A stretch of DNA of 39,066 nt from Mesorhizobium sp. 61-13 (GCA_001897075.1 MKRZ01000082.1:1-39066), one strand, 5' to 3'; numbered from the stretch's first letter, positions 1 through 9,872 are shown. Notes: generated by a model from the letters alone, not told the origin. A program made the numbers and translations.

Positions 1-25
1 AAAACCGGGCGCGAGGCCCGGTTTT
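1..25. terminator. Intrinsic terminator after lon
   Basis: A perfect 10-bp stem (AAAACCGGGC with GCCCGGTTTT) closes a 5-nt loop, GCGAG. The arms carry A and T runs on both strands, so the hairpin can end transcription from either side. It lies about 30 bp beyond the lon stop codon and most likely ends the lon transcript; whatever gene lies left of the window may share it. Confidence 0.85.
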
Positions 26-55
26 CAGATTATCGCAATGCAACGTTAGCTATTG

Positions 56-2467
56 CTAATGCGCAAGACCCTTACCGCTGTCGTCCGTCGCGTCGACCGA
101 CGAAGGCGTCTCTGCCGGTTCCACCCATTCGATCGGGTCAGGCATCCTGACCAGAGCGTGGCGAAGAACTTCACCGACACGGCTGACCGGAATGATCTCC
201 ATGCCGTTCTTCACGTTGTCCGGGATTTCCGCCAGGTCCTTGGCATTGTCCTCCGGAATGAGCACCTTCTTGATGCCGCCGCGAAGAGCTGCAAGCAGCT
301 TTTCCTTCAAGCCGCCGATGGGCAGCACCCTGCCCCTGAGCGTGATCTCGCCGGTCATCGCAACGTCGGCCTTGACCGGAATGCCGGTCAGCACCGAGAC
401 GATGGCGGTGGCCATGGCAACGCCTGCAGACGGGCCGTCCTTCGGGGTCGCCCCTTCCGGAACGTGGACGTGGATGTCGCGCTTGTCGAACAAGGGCGGC
501 TCGATGCCGAAATCGATTGCGCGCGAGCGGACATAAGATGCCGCCGCCGAAATCGATTCCTTCATCACGTCCTTCAGATTGCCGGTGACCGTCATGCGAC
601 CCTTGCCGGGCATCATGACGCCTTCGATCGTCAGCAACTCGCCGCCAACCTCAGTCCAGGCAAGGCCGGTGACCACGCCAACCTGATCGTCGGTTTCCGC
701 CATGCCGAAGCGATAGCGCTGCACGCCGAGATAATCAGCCAAGTTGTCGGCGGTGATCTTCACCGACTTCTTCTTGGTCTTCAGGATCTCGGTCACGGCC
801 TTGCGCCCAAGCTTCATCAGCTCGCGCTCAAGGCTGCGCACGCCTGCCTCGCGAGTGTAGGTCTGGATGATGCCGCGAATGGCATCCTCGGTGACCGAAA
901 ACTCCTTCGGCTGCAATGCGTGGTCGCGAACCACCTTCGACATCAGGTGCCGCTTGGCGATCTCGACCTTTTCATCCTCGGTGTAACCGGCAATGCGGAT
1001 GATCTCCATGCGATCCATCAGCGGACCCGGAATGTTCAGCGTATTCGCCGTCGTCACGAACATCACGCTCGACAGGTCGTACTCGACCTCGAGGTAGTGA
1101 TCCATGAACGTCGAGTTCTGTTCCGGGTCGAGAACCTCCAGCAGGGCCGACGACGGATCGCCACGGAAATCCTGGCCCATCTTGTCGATTTCATCGAGCA
1201 GGAAGAGCGGATTGGACTTCTTGGCCTTCTTCATCGACTGGATGACCTTGCCGGGCATCGAGCCGATGTATGTGCGGCGGTGGCCTCTGATCTCAGCCTC
1301 GTCGCGCACGCCGCCGAGAGCCATGCGGATGAACTCACGCCCGGTTGCTTTCGCGATCGACTTGCCGAGCGAGGTCTTGCCGACGCCGGGAGGACCGACG
1401 AGGCACAGGATTGGGCCCTTCAGCTTCTTCTGGCGGCTCTGCACTGCCAGGTACTCGACAATGCGCTCCTTGACCTTTTCCAGGCCATAGTGATCGGCAT
1501 CGAGCACGTCCTGCGCGAAGTTGAGGTCCTGCTTGACCTTGGAGTTACGGCCCCACGGGATCGACAGCAGCCAGTCAAGGTAGTTGCGCACCACAGTGGC
1601 TTCGGCCGACATCGGCGACATCGTGCGCAGCTTCTTCAGTTCGGCATCCGCCTTTTCGCGGGCTTCCTTGGAAAGCTTGGTTTTCTTGATGCGCGCTTCG
1701 ATTTCGGCAGCCTCGTCGCGGCCGTCTTCGCCCTCGCCGAGTTCCTTCTGGATCGCCTTCATCTGTTCGTTGAGGTAGTACTCGCGCTGCGTCTTCTCCA
1801 TCTGGCGCTTGACGCGCGAGCGGATGCGCTTTTCCACCTGCAGCACGGAGATTTCAGCCTCCATGAAGCCCATGGCGCGCTCAAGGCGCTCCTTGACGGA
1901 GAGCGTGCCCAGCATCTCCTGCTTCTCGGGAATCTTGATCGCGAGATGCGAAGCAACCGTGTCGGCCAGCTTCGAATAGTCGTCGATCTGGCTGGCGGCG
2001 CCAACCACCTCGGGCGATATCTTCTTGTTCAACTTGACGTAGTTTTCGAAGTCCGAGACCACGGAGCGCGCGAGCGCCTCGATCTCGACCTCTTCTTCCG
2101 CCGGCTCGGCCAGAACCGATGCATGCGCTTCATGGAAATCGGCGCGGTCGGTGAACGACGCGATCTTGGCGCGCGAAGTGCCTTCGACCAGCACCTTTAC
2201 GGTGCCGTCGGGCAGCTTCAGCAATTGCAGCACGTTGGCGAGCGTGCCGACGTCATAAATGGCGTTGGGCTCGGGATCATCGTCGGCAGCGTTCATCTGG
2301 GTGGCAAGCAGGATCTGCTTTTCCTGGCCCATCACGTCTTCGAGCGCCTTGATGGATTTCTCGCGGCCCACAAAGAGTGGCACGATCATATGCGGAAAGA
2401 CCACGATGTCGCGCAGCGGGAGAACTGCGTAAACGCCGTTGCCGGGGGACCGGGCTGTTTTGGCCAT
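56..2467 (-). CDS. lon: ATP-dependent Lon protease (LonA type)
   Basis: Cytoplasmic AAA+ serine protease that degrades misfolded and short-lived regulatory proteins. The 803-residue product has the LonA layout. An N-terminal substrate-binding domain (about 10-210, opening with [13 protein letters not shown]) and a coiled-coil linker come first. The AAA+ module has Walker [10 protein letters not shown] near residue 356 and Walker B FLLDEIDK. The protease domain has its catalytic serine in [11 protein letters not shown] near 679 and the lysine in GLKEKLLAA near 720. I chose ATG at 2467 because AAGGAAAGG lies 7 nt upstream. An in-frame TTG at 2473 would add two residues but sits almost on the Shine-Dalgarno sequence. 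It is the last gene of the clpP-clpX-lon cluster and has its own 250-bp upstream region, so it can be transcribed separately. Identification is certain. Confidence 0.98.
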   Translation of the reverse strand: MAKTARSPGNGVYAVLPLRDIVVFPHMIVPLFVGREKSIKALEDVMGQEKQILLATQMNAADDDPEPNAIYDVGTLANVLQLLKLPDGTVKVLVEGTSRAKIASFTDRADFHEAHASVLAEPAEEEVEIEALARSVVSDFENYVKLNKKISPEVVGAASQIDDYSKLADTVASHLAIKIPEKQEMLGTLSVKERLERAMGFMEAEISVLQVEKRIRSRVKRQMEKTQREYYLNEQMKAIQKELGEGEDGRDEAAEIEARIKKTKLSKEAREKADAELKKLRTMSPMSAEATVVRNYLDWLLSIPWGRNSKVKQDLNFAQDVLDADHYGLEKVKERIVEYLAVQSRQKKLKGPILCLVGPPGVGKTSLGKSIAKATGREFIRMALGGVRDEAEIRGHRRTYIGSMPGKVIQSMKKAKKSNPLFLLDEIDKMGQDFRGDPSSALLEVLDPEQNSTFMDHYLEVEYDLSSVMFVTTANTLNIPGPLMDRMEIIRIAGYTEDEKVEIAKRHLMSKVVRDHALQPKEFSVTEDAIRGIIQTYTREAGVRSLERELMKLGRKAVTEILKTKKKSVKITADNLADYLGVQRYRFGMAETDDQVGVVTGLAWTEVGGELLTIEGVMMPGKGRMTVTGNLKDVMKESISAAASYVRSRAIDFGIEPPLFDKRDIHVHVPEGATPKDGPSAGVAMATAIVSVLTGIPVKADVAMTGEITLRGRVLPIGGLKEKLLAALRGGIKKVLIPEDNAKDLAEIPDNVKNGMEIIPVSRVGEVLRHALVRMPDPIEWVEPAETPSSVDATDDSGKGLAH

Positions 2468-2683
2468 TGTCAAACCTTTCCTTCACGACCGCTCATTAGC
2501 CAATCGCGAATCCTATATTAACGACCGCGGGTCGTTCCGCCTACCACCGATTGTCGCCGGAGATTTACAGCACAGAATGCAGCCCGAGGCCTTCCACAGT
2601 TAGTTGGATACATATGCACGAAAGATCAAGGTCCAGTTCATTCGTATAGCCGGCTGATCTGCCCTGTTCCGGTCCATCATAGC

Positions 2684-2709
2684 AAAACGGCGCCTCGCGG
2701 CGCCGTTTC
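2684..2709 (-). terminator. Intrinsic terminator after clpX
   Basis: A 10-bp GC-rich stem (AAACGGCGCC with GGCGCCGTTT) has a TCGC loop. Read on the minus strand it ends in TTTT, about 20 bp after the clpX stop codon. It separates clpX transcription from lon. Confidence 0.85.
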
Positions 2710-2729
2710 TGAAAGCCATTCGGGCAAAA

Positions 2730-4007
2730 TCAGGCGCTGACGTTGCCCTTCTTCTCCTTGGTCTCGGAGTAGATGTAGAGCGGACGGGCATTTCCGGATA
2801 CGACTTCCTCCGAAATGACGACCTCACGCACCCCTTCGAGGGCTGGCAATTCGAACATGGTGTCGAGCAGGATCGCTTCCATGATCGAACGCAGGCCGCG
2901 CGCGCCGGTCTTGCGCTCGATGGCGCGCTTGGCGATGGCCGAAAGCGCATTCTCATGGAATGTCAGGTCGACATTCTCCATCTCGAACAGGCGCTGATAC
3001 TGCTTGACGAGCGCGTTCTTCGGCTCGGTCAGGATCTGGATCAGGGCCGGCTCATCGAGGTCTTCCAGCGTCGCCAGAACGGGCAGACGGCCGACGAATT
3101 CGGGGATTAGGCCGAACTTCAGCAGATCCTCGGGCTCGACAAGGCGGAAGACTTCGCCGCTGCGCCGATCTTCAGGCGAGGCAACCGTTGCGCCAAAGCC
3201 GATCGACGTCTTGCGGCCGCGGTCGGAGATGATCTTGTCCAAGCCGGCAAAAGCGCCACCGCAGATAAAGAGGATGTTGGCGGTATCGACCTGGAGGAAT
3301 TCCTGCTGCGGATGCTTCCTGCCGCCCTGCGGCGGCACCGAGGCAACCGTGCCTTCCATGATCTTCAACAGCGCCTGCTGCACGCCTTCGCCCGACACGT
3401 CGCGCGTGATCGACGGATTGTCTGACTTGCGGGAAATCTTGTCGATCTCGTCGATGTAGACGATGCCGCGCTGGGCACGCTCGACATTGTAGTCGGCGGA
3501 CTGCAACAGCTTGAGGATGATGTTTTCGACGTCTTCACCGACATAGCCGGCTTCGGTCAGCGTCGTGGCGTCGGCCATGGTGAAGGGCACGTCGATGATG
3601 CGGGCAAGCGTCTGGGCAAGCAGCGTCTTGCCGCAGCCCGTCGGCCCGATCAAAAGGATGTTCGACTTCGCCAGTTCGACGTCGTTGCTCTTTCCGGCGT
3701 GAGCCAGACGCTTGTAGTGGTTGTGAACGGCAACCGACAGGACGCGCTTGGCATAGGGCTGGCCGATGACATAGTCGTCGAGGACTTTCAGGATCTCCTG
3801 CGGTGTCGGCACGCCTTCGCGCGACTTCACCATCGAGGTCTTGTTCTCCTCGCGGATGATGTCCATGCACAGTTCGACGCATTCGTCGCAGATGAAGACC
3901 GTGGGACCGGCGATCAGTTTGCGCACTTCATGCTGGCTCTTGCCGCAGAACGAGCAATAAAGCGTGTTCTTGGAGTCGCCGCCGCCGCCGTTGCTGACCT
4001 TGCTCAT
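2730..4007 (-). CDS. clpX: ATP-dependent Clp protease ATP-binding subunit ClpX
   Basis: AAA+ unfoldase that recognises tagged substrates such as ssrA-tagged proteins, unfolds them and feeds them into ClpP; in alphaproteobacteria it also drives cell-cycle proteolysis. The 425 residues match the family length. The N-terminal zinc-binding domain has Cys18, Cys21, Cys40 and Cys43. Walker A is GPTGCGKT near residue 120, the pore loop is GYVG, Walker B is IVYIDEIDK, and the C-terminal domain contains the conserved [10 protein letters not shown] stretch. The ATG at 4007 is preceded by AAAGGA at good spacing. It lies 288 bp downstream of clpP on the same strand and is followed by its own terminator. 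Confidence 0.98.
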   Translation of the reverse strand: MSKVSNGGGGDSKNTLYCSFCGKSQHEVRKLIAGPTVFICDECVELCMDIIREENKTSMVKSREGVPTPQEILKVLDDYVIGQPYAKRVLSVAVHNHYKRLAHAGKSNDVELAKSNILLIGPTGCGKTLLAQTLARIIDVPFTMADATTLTEAGYVGEDVENIILKLLQSADYNVERAQRGIVYIDEIDKISRKSDNPSITRDVSGEGVQQALLKIMEGTVASVPPQGGRKHPQQEFLQVDTANILFICGGAFAGLDKIISDRGRKTSIGFGATVASPEDRRSGEVFRLVEPEDLLKFGLIPEFVGRLPVLATLEDLDEPALIQILTEPKNALVKQYQRLFEMENVDLTFHENALSAIAKRAIERKTGARGLRSIMEAILLDTMFELPALEGVREVVISEEVVSGNARPLYIYSETKEKKGNVSA

Positions 4008-4295
4008 CTTCCAGTCCTTTCATGACCGCCCGCCGATGGTTTGGCTGACAGGACGCGTACCTAGTCTAGCGCGGGGATCCGCCGCCGCCACCCTTCTGGC
4101 GCCCGCAACGTATTCCGTACGAAACACAAATCAGAAAACGTGGCAATGACTCCCTAAGCCCAGCTTGAAACTAAGCCGTCGAAAATCAACATTGCCTTAA
4201 CGTAGGCAATCGCAGGGGCCGAGGGAACAGCAAATTGTGGCCGAAATGCCGCAAATGGCCGTAAAAGCACGCCTTTGTGAGGTAGCGCCCTGCGA
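4008..4295 (-). other. clpP-clpX intergenic region
   Basis: This 288-bp gap between the clpP stop and the clpX start contains no credible gene. It holds a short inverted repeat (ATTGCC, 8-nt spacer, GGCAAT, 4191-4210) without a T run. The length leaves room for a separate clpX promoter, but I could not pick one with confidence. Confidence 0.4.
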
Positions 4296-4928
4296 TCAAT
4301 CCTGAGTAGCCGCCTCAGCTGCTTCGCGCGACGAAATGACCTTGTCGATCAGGCCGAATTCCATGGCCTCGTCCGCAGTCATGAAATGGTCGCGATCCAG
4401 CGTCTTTTCGATCGTCTCGTAGTCCTTGCCGGTGTGCTTGACATAGACCTCGTTGAGGCGGCGCTTCAGCTTGATGATGTCCTGCGCATGGCGTTCGATA
4501 TCCGATGCCTGGCCCTGGAACCCGCCGGAAGGCTGGTGAACCATGATGCGGGCATTGGGCGTAGCAAAGCGCATGTCCTTGTGGCCGGCCGTCAAGAGCA
4601 GCGAGCCCATCGAGGCCGCCTGGCCGATGCACAGCGTCGACACAGCCGGCTTGATGAACTGCATGGTATCGTAGATGGCCATGCCCGAAGTCACCACGCC
4701 GCCCGGCGAGTTGATGTAGAGGTTGATTTCCTTCTTCGGATTCTCGGCTTCCAGGAACAGCAACTGGGCGCATACCAGCGTCGCCATGCCGTCTTCGACC
4801 GGACCGGTGATGAAGATGATGCGTTCCTTCAACAGCCGCGAGAAGATGTCGTAGGCGCGTTCGCCGCGGTTGGTTTGCTCGACCACCATCGGAACGAGGT
4901 TCATGTAGGTTTCGATCGGGTTCTTCAT
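4296..4928 (-). CDS. clpP: ATP-dependent Clp protease proteolytic subunit ClpP
   Basis: Serine peptidase that forms the tetradecameric degradation chamber used by ClpX and ClpA. With the ATG at 4928 the product has 210 residues. The catalytic triad is Ser106 (GQAASMGS), His131 (MVHQPSGG) and Asp180 (LDRDHFM), with spacing equal to that of E. coli ClpP. The oxyanion stretch NSPGG lies at 73-77. The frame stays open for another 35 residues upstream, but that extension is unlike ClpP, and AAGGGA sits just before the ATG at 4928, so the shorter form is preferred. It is the first gene of the clpP-clpX-lon cluster. Confidence 0.98.
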   Translation of the reverse strand: MKNPIETYMNLVPMVVEQTNRGERAYDIFSRLLKERIIFITGPVEDGMATLVCAQLLFLEAENPKKEINLYINSPGGVVTSGMAIYDTMQFIKPAVSTLCIGQAASMGSLLLTAGHKDMRFATPNARIMVHQPSGGFQGQASDIERHAQDIIKLKRRLNEVYVKHTGKDYETIEKTLDRDHFMTADEAMEFGLIDKVISSREAAEAATQD

Positions 4929-5004
4929 GTACTGTCCCTTTGGCGAGGTGGTCCGGCGTTGGAATCGAGAGGCCGGGCAGAATCGGTGTCTATCGTCGCA
5001 CCGT

Positions 5005-5034
5005 AAATAGGATGCCGCCTCACCCTTGCGCAAG
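5005..5034 (-). promoter_or_regulatory. Possible clpP promoter
   Basis: On the minus strand, CTTGCG is followed after 18 bp by CTATTT, about 75 bp upstream of the clpP start codon. This resembles the rhizobial vegetative consensus CTTGAC-N17-CTATAT, with mismatches in both boxes. A heat-shock promoter could overlap. Tentative. Confidence 0.3.
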
Positions 5035-5091
5035 GCCGACCCTTCTGCGGGCGTTGTTAAGGTTGCCAGTTAACGAAGCCGGCAGGCCGGC

Positions 5092-6192
5092 TCAGTCGAT
5101 TTCGGCCCGCAGCCAGCGCTTCAGGCCGTCTATATCACCGCTGTCGACGCCCGCCGCAACGCGCCGTCCGACAGCCGCGCCGAACTTGTAGCCATGCCCC
5201 GAACAAGGCGACACGACGAGGCACTTGCCGAATTCGCGCGCCATGAACTTCTCGTCTGCCGTGAAGATGTAGGCGCAGGTCACCAGTTCGATCACCTTGT
5301 AGTCCTTCGCCCGCTCGATCGGCGGCTGGAAGATATCGCGCAGCGCCTCGGCCTCGCCTTCGACGGGCTGGCGGTTCCAGTCGGCATCGCTGCTCTCCAC
5401 CTTGTGGATATTGGCCCCGAACTTCAGGTTGGTGCCGCGCGTCGGCGGGATGATGTAGCCGTCGATGCCGTCGACGGCGAGAATGACCGGAGCTGCCTCC
5501 CATGCCGCCTTGAGATCGGCTGGCGGTTCCAGGTAGACGACGGCGGTGCGATAGCCGGTCAGTTCCGCACCAAGTTCGGGAAAGAGCTTCAGCACCCACG
5601 CTCCGGCCGTTACCACGATACGATCCGCCTGCATCGTCTCGCCGCTGGCCAAAGTGACGCGACCGGCGTCAGGATCGACCCCGGTCACCTTGCTGTGCTC
5701 ATAGACGTTGACGCCGTGCCGGCGCAGCCAGCCGACGAGGCCGGTAGCGATACGGCGGCAATGAAGCGCGCCACCATCGGGCGAATAAAATGCGTAGCGG
5801 AAGGAACCTGCCTCAAGGAACGGCCAGCGCTTCACCGCCGCATCCGGATCCAGCAAATCTATCGGAAAGCCGCCCTCTTCCATACCCTCGCGGTATTCTT
5901 CGGCCTTGTCGCCCGGCGTGCGCGACACGCACAGGAAACCACGCTGGTCGAAATGGCTCTCGCCGATGTCGGCCCAAACTTCGTCCCACGCCTCATAGGC
6001 TTCGGTGATGAGCTGGCCATAGCCGGCACCGGGACGATAGGCGCGGCGGATGATGCGGTGGTGATCGCCGGAAGCGGCGAGCGGATTGGGGATCGACCCC
6101 TGCTCGACAATGGAAACGCTGTGCCCGAGCTTGGCCAGCGACCACGCCGTCGACAGGCCAGCTATCCCGGCCCCCACCACGATCACCTGCAT
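5092..6192 (-). CDS. FAD-dependent oxidoreductase, sarcosine / N-methyltryptophan oxidase-like
   Basis: Probable soluble flavoprotein amine oxidase of the DAO (D-amino-acid oxidase) superfamily. The 366-residue protein begins with a Rossmann dinucleotide-binding motif, VVGAGIAGLSTAW. Near residue 306 it has CAYIFTADEKF, which corresponds to the segment where monomeric sarcosine oxidase and N-methyl-L-tryptophan oxidase attach FAD to cysteine. The C-terminal SPCSGHGYKFGAAVG matches the FAD-contacting SGHGFKF motif of the same family. The substrate is probably an N-methyl or secondary amino acid, which cannot be fixed from sequence. ATG at 6192 has GAAGGTGG at good spacing; another ATG at 6198 lies too close to it. 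The gene is divergent from the P450 gene. Confidence 0.85.
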   Translation of the reverse strand: MQVIVVGAGIAGLSTAWSLAKLGHSVSIVEQGSIPNPLAASGDHHRIIRRAYRPGAGYGQLITEAYEAWDEVWADIGESHFDQRGFLCVSRTPGDKAEEYREGMEEGGFPIDLLDPDAAVKRWPFLEAGSFRYAFYSPDGGALHCRRIATGLVGWLRRHGVNVYEHSKVTGVDPDAGRVTLASGETMQADRIVVTAGAWVLKLFPELGAELTGYRTAVVYLEPPADLKAAWEAAPVILAVDGIDGYIIPPTRGTNLKFGANIHKVESSDADWNRQPVEGEAEALRDIFQPPIERAKDYKVIELVTCAYIFTADEKFMAREFGKCLVVSPCSGHGYKFGAAVGRRVAAGVDSGDIDGLKRWLRAEID

Positions 6193-6326
6193 GCGCATCC
6201 ACCTTCGATCTGTCTTTGCTGGCGCTCACCATAAGGGCTGGCGCATGGCAGGCAAGATTTGGCCCAACAGATTGCCGTGCATCTGGCCCCATTCCTCTTT
6301 TTTGCCCACCGTTCTATTGCTTGGTC

Positions 6327-7577
6327 ATGTTGGCAGCCCCGCCCCCCTACATCGCCTTCGACCCGGCCACGCGCCACGTGCGGCTCGACCCGCACGAGCC
6401 CGCCTTCGTGCAGAACCCTTACGAAGCCTATCGCTGGCTGCATGGCGCAAGCGCCGCCTTCTTCTGGGAGGATTTCGGCTTCTGGTGTCTTGGCGGCTAC
6501 GGCAGCGTCAACCGGCTGCTGCGCGACCGGCGCTTCGGCCGCCAGAACCCCGGCGGGGTGCCGGATACGCGCGGAACGGCAGCGGACCGCCGACATCTCA
6601 CGGCATTCGACGCCATCGAGGCCAATTCGCTGCTCGAACTGGAGCCGCCGGTGCATACGCGGCTCAGAACACTGGTCAACCGCGCCTTCGTCTCGCGCCA
6701 AGTGGAGCGGCTGAGGCCTCGCATCGAGGTACTTGCCAACGAACTGATCGACCGCTTCGATCCGCGTGATCCCGTTGATCTCCTGACCAGCTACGCCGCG
6801 CCTTTGCCGATCACCATCATCGCTGAAATGCTCGGCGTTCCGGTCGCAATGGGGCCGCAACTGCTCGACTGGTCGCACCAGATGGTGGCGATGTACATGC
6901 ATGGCCGCACGCGCGAGGTGGAGGAAACGGCCAACAAGGCTGCGAACGATTTCGCGGATTTCCTCAGGCAATATGTGAAGGAACGACGCCGGAACCCCGG
7001 CGACGACCTGTTGTCGCTGTTGATATCAGCGCAGGAGGGCGACCAGAAGCTTTCGGAAGACGAACTCATTTCCTCGACCATTCTCCTGCTCAACGCCGGC
7101 CATGAAGCCACGGTACACCAGACCGGCAACGGTGTGCGTACGATCCTTGCCCAGGGCGGCGATCCGCGGCGCTTCTTCACCTCACCCGAGGCCACGGCAA
7201 AGGCCGTGGAGGAGTGCGTGCGCATCGATGCGCCGCTGCACATGTTCATGCGCTATGCCTATGAGGAACTGGAGATTGCGCCGGGCGTAACGCTGAAGCC
7301 GGGCGAACTGGTCGGGCTATTGCTCGGCATGGCCAATCATGACCCATTGGCATTTGCGGAACCGGAGGTCTTTTCACCGGAGCGGGCGGACCAGAAGAAC
7401 GTGACCTTCGGGGCCGGCATCCACTTCTGCGTCGGCGCGCCGCTGGCGCGTCTGGAGCTACAGGTTTCGCTGAAAACCCTGTTCGACCGCCTGCCCCATT
7501 TGCAGCTTGCCGACGAGCCGCACTTTCGCGACACCTATCATTTCCACGGGCTAGAAGCGCTCAAGATCAAAGCCTGA
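6327..7577 (+). CDS. Cytochrome P450 (soluble bacterial class I type)
   Basis: Heme-thiolate monooxygenase that would take electrons from a ferredoxin and ferredoxin reductase; neither partner is encoded here. The 416-residue product has every P450 signature. The I-helix oxygen-activation motif is AGHEAT, the K-helix ExxR motif is EECVR, and the heme-binding loop is FGAGIHFCVGAPLARLE with the axial cysteine at about 368. There is no membrane anchor, and the length and style match bacterial CYP107/CYP109-like enzymes. The frame is open for 37 residues upstream, but those run through the divergent promoter region; ATG at 6327 gives the normal N-terminus, though its Shine-Dalgarno is weak. The 3' end overlaps the convergent cupin gene by 11 bp. 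Substrate unknown. Confidence 0.93.
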   Translation: MLAAPPPYIAFDPATRHVRLDPHEPAFVQNPYEAYRWLHGASAAFFWEDFGFWCLGGYGSVNRLLRDRRFGRQNPGGVPDTRGTAADRRHLTAFDAIEANSLLELEPPVHTRLRTLVNRAFVSRQVERLRPRIEVLANELIDRFDPRDPVDLLTSYAAPLPITIIAEMLGVPVAMGPQLLDWSHQMVAMYMHGRTREVEETANKAANDFADFLRQYVKERRRNPGDDLLSLLISAQEGDQKLSEDELISSTILLLNAGHEATVHQTGNGVRTILAQGGDPRRFFTSPEATAKAVEECVRIDAPLHMFMRYAYEELEIAPGVTLKPGELVGLLLGMANHDPLAFAEPEVFSPERADQKNVTFGAGIHFCVGAPLARLELQVSLKTLFDRLPHLQLADEPHFRDTYHFHGLEALKIKA

Positions 7578-7917
7578 TCACATACTCCTTGCGAGTCGTT
7601 TCAAGCACTTCCCAGCTTCCCTTGAAGCCGGGCCTCAGGATGAAGCTGTCGCCCGTCTTGACGGTGCGGGTCTCGCCGCCGTCCTCGGCAATCAGCGAGA
7701 CGCCGGACAGGATATGGCAGAATTCCCACTCGTCATATTCGATGCGCCATTTGCCGGGCGTCGCTTCCCAAATGCCGGCGTAGAGGCCGCCATCGCGTTC
7801 CTCGACGTTCCATGTGCGGAATTTCGGATCACCCGAAATCAGGCGGCCTTCGGCCGGCGCGCCCTGTTCGGGCGCGACGGCTTCCAGATCGACAGAAACG
7901 AAGCGGAGCTCGGCCAT
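7567..7917 (-). CDS. Cupin-domain protein (DUF861 / Cupin_3-like)
   Basis: Small single-domain beta-barrel protein of 116 residues. The core EYDEWEFCHILSG, followed by TVKTGDSFILRPGFKGSWEV, resembles the Cupin_3 group that includes EutQ-like and ureidoglycine-aminohydrolase-like proteins. The usual metal-binding histidines are reduced to one clear His in the first cupin motif, so a catalytic role is uncertain. The ATG at 7917 lies one base after the metY stop codon, so the two genes are probably translationally coupled. The frame extends 28 residues further upstream inside metY, but that part is not cupin-like. A role tied to sulfur or amino-acid metabolism is inferred from this arrangement only. 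Confidence 0.85.
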   Translation of the reverse strand: MAELRFVSVDLEAVAPEQGAPAEGRLISGDPKFRTWNVEERDGGLYAGIWEATPGKWRIEYDEWEFCHILSGVSLIAEDGGETRTVKTGDSFILRPGFKGSWEVLETTRKEYVIRL

Positions 7918-7918
7918 G

Positions 7919-9202
7919 TCAGGCCTTGGCCAGGGCCTGCTCGATGTCGGCAATGATGTCCTTGACGTCCTCGATGCCCACCGAGATGCGCACCACTTCA
8001 TCGCCGGCGCCGGCAGCCTTGCGCTGCTCCTCGCTCAGTTGGCGGTGCGTGGTCGAAGCCGGGTGGATGACCAGCGACTTGGTGTCCCCGATGTTGGCAA
8101 GGTGCGAGAACAGCTCCAGCCCCTCGACGAACTTGATGCCGGAATCGTAGCCGCCCTTGAGGCCGAAAGTGAACACCGCACCAGCTCCCTTCGGCGAATA
8201 CTGCTGCTGGAGCGCGTGGTTCTTGTCGCTCTTGAGACCCGGATAGGACACCCACGAGATCTTCGGATGCTTCGACAGCCACTCCGCAACGGCCTGCGCG
8301 TTGTCGCAATGGCGCTGCATGCGCAGCGGCAGGGTTTCGAGGCCAGTGAGGATCAGGAAGGCGTTGAAGGGCGAAATCGCCGGGCCAAGGTCGCGCAGGC
8401 CAAGCACGCGCGCGGCGATGGCGAAGGCGAAATTGCCGAAGGTCTCATGCAGCACCATGCCGCCATATTCTGGACGCGGCTGCGACAGAAGCGGGTATTT
8501 GCCCGACTTCGACCAGTCGAAGGTGCCGCCATCGACGATGATGCCGCCGATGGAATTGCCGTGGCCGCCGATGAACTTGGTCAGCGCATGGACGACGATG
8601 TCAGCGCCATGCTCGAACGGGCGCACCAGATAGGGCGAGGCCAATGTGTTGTCGACGATCAGCGGCAGGCCGTGCTTGTGGGCAATGTCGGCAATCGCCT
8701 TGATGTCGACGAACTCACCGCCCGGATTGGCAAGGCTTTCGATGTGAAGCGCCTTGGTGCGGTTGTCGATCAGTTTCTCGAAGCTCGACGGGTCATTCAC
8801 GTCGGCCCAGCGCACATCCCAGCCGAAGCTCTGGAACGAGGTGGCGAACTGGTTGATGGTACCGCCATAGAGCTTGCGGGCAGCGACGAAATTGTCGCCC
8901 GACTGCAAGAGCGTGTGGAAGGTCAGCAAGTGCGCCGACTGGCCGGACGCGGTGGCAAGCGCCGCGGTGCCGCCTTCAAGGGCCGCGACACGCTCTTCCA
9001 GCACCGCCTGCGTCGGGTTCATGATGCGGGTGTAGATATTGCCGAACGCCTTCAGGCCGAACAGCGAGGCGGCGTGATCGGCGTTTTCGAACACGAACGA
9101 GGTGGTCTGGTAGATCGGCACGGCGCGCGCGCCGGTTGCCGGATCGGGCTTTGCTCCCGCATGAACGGCAAGCGTGTTAAAACCGGGAGCCCCCTGCGAC
9201 AT
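7919..9202 (-). CDS. metY: O-acetylhomoserine sulfhydrylase (Cys/Met-metabolism PLP enzyme)
   Basis: PLP-dependent enzyme that makes homocysteine from O-acetyl-L-homoserine and sulfide in the direct sulfhydrylation route to methionine. The 427-residue length is typical of MetY, longer than the MetB/MetC/MetZ forms of about 380-400. The PLP lysine is Lys209 in VHALTKFIGGHG, and the cofactor-binding aspartate lies in LIVDNTLASPY. The start ATG at 9202 has a strong GGAGGA. Close relatives such as MetZ (O-succinylhomoserine substrate) cannot be fully excluded. It is followed immediately by the cupin gene and preceded, on the same strand, by the CoA-binding protein gene 136 bp away. Confidence 0.93.
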   Translation of the reverse strand: MSQGAPGFNTLAVHAGAKPDPATGARAVPIYQTTSFVFENADHAASLFGLKAFGNIYTRIMNPTQAVLEERVAALEGGTAALATASGQSAHLLTFHTLLQSGDNFVAARKLYGGTINQFATSFQSFGWDVRWADVNDPSSFEKLIDNRTKALHIESLANPGGEFVDIKAIADIAHKHGLPLIVDNTLASPYLVRPFEHGADIVVHALTKFIGGHGNSIGGIIVDGGTFDWSKSGKYPLLSQPRPEYGGMVLHETFGNFAFAIAARVLGLRDLGPAISPFNAFLILTGLETLPLRMQRHCDNAQAVAEWLSKHPKISWVSYPGLKSDKNHALQQQYSPKGAGAVFTFGLKGGYDSGIKFVEGLELFSHLANIGDTKSLVIHPASTTHRQLSEEQRKAAGAGDEVVRISVGIEDVKDIIADIEQALAKA

Positions 9203-9338
9203 TTCATTCCTCCAAAAGAGCGTGATTGGAAATCAGTTGCTATCATCCGGCAGCGGATACGCAATTGCAAAGGGGAAAATGCTCACCATGCAACCGCTTT
9301 AGAACAAAACAGGTGTCCGAACGGCAAAATCGGAAATG

Positions 9339-9872
9339 CTATTCTCCATTTTCGACGCGCCGGACGCCGAAGCTCTGGAAACCCGGCCGCATCAGCGGCT
9401 TTTTCGCCGACAGCACGCCTGAATTTACGCCATTCCAGCCGATCTCGCCGGAGAGGCGGCCATATTCAATCTTGGGACAGCGATTCATCACCACGCTGAC
9501 GCCGGCAGCTTCCGCCTTCGCCGCAGCTTCGTCGTGGCGCACGGTCAACTGCATCCAGATGACTTTCGGTAGCGGCTTCAGCGCCAGCGCCTCATTGACG
9601 ATCGGCGGTACTGCGTTGGAGGCACGGAAGATGTCGACCATATCGATCGGCTCGGGGATGTCGGAAAGCTTCGCATAAGTCATGCGGCCGAGGATTTCCT
9701 TGCCGGCATGGCCCGGATTGACCGGGAACACCGAAAACCCCTTGGCGAGCAGGTACTTCAGCACGAAAAAACTTGGCCGCACATCATTGGCCGAAGCGCC
9801 CACCATGGCGACGGTTTTGACCGAGTTGAGAATGCCGGAAATATAGGCGTTGTCGTAGGCGTCATGGTTCAT
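9339..9872 (-). CDS. CoA-binding domain protein (YccU-like)
   Basis: A 177-residue soluble protein made almost entirely of one CoA_binding_2 domain, a Rossmann fold related to the N-terminal part of succinyl-CoA synthetase alpha. Visible features are TVAMVGASANDVRPSF at the nucleotide-binding strand, FPVNPGHAGKEILG in the second half, and VVMNRCPKIEY near the end. Family members bind CoA, but their cellular role is not established. ATG at 9872 gives the usual N-terminus; its Shine-Dalgarno is poor. The frame is open for 34 more residues upstream, with no family resemblance. It lies upstream of metY on the same strand and may be cotranscribed with it. Confidence 0.88.
   Translation of the reverse strand: MNHDAYDNAYISGILNSVKTVAMVGASANDVRPSFFVLKYLLAKGFSVFPVNPGHAGKEILGRMTYAKLSDIPEPIDMVDIFRASNAVPPIVNEALALKPLPKVIWMQLTVRHDEAAAKAEAAGVSVVMNRCPKIEYGRLSGEIGWNGVNSGVLSAKKPLMRPGFQSFGVRRVENGE

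Noticed and set aside
53-2521. An 822-codon open frame on the plus strand across lon
   Set aside because: It is antisense to a certain lon gene and its translation is rich in His, Arg and Leu without any domain. Long antisense frames are expected from GC-rich third positions.
2521-2535. Short dyad ACGACC-GCG-GGTCGT upstream of lon
   Set aside because: A 6-bp stem is expected by chance in GC-rich DNA at this frequency, and no promoter could be placed confidently around it.
4191-4210. Short dyad ATTGCC/GGCAAT between clpP and clpX
   Set aside because: Six base pairs, 8-nt spacer and no T run; too little to call a terminator or operator.
9203-9338. Possible SAM-II riboswitch before metY
   Set aside because: Alphaproteobacterial met genes often carry one, so I looked for the conserved pseudoknot blocks. 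Only a short CTGATTT stretch is present; the remaining conserved segments and pairing are missing.
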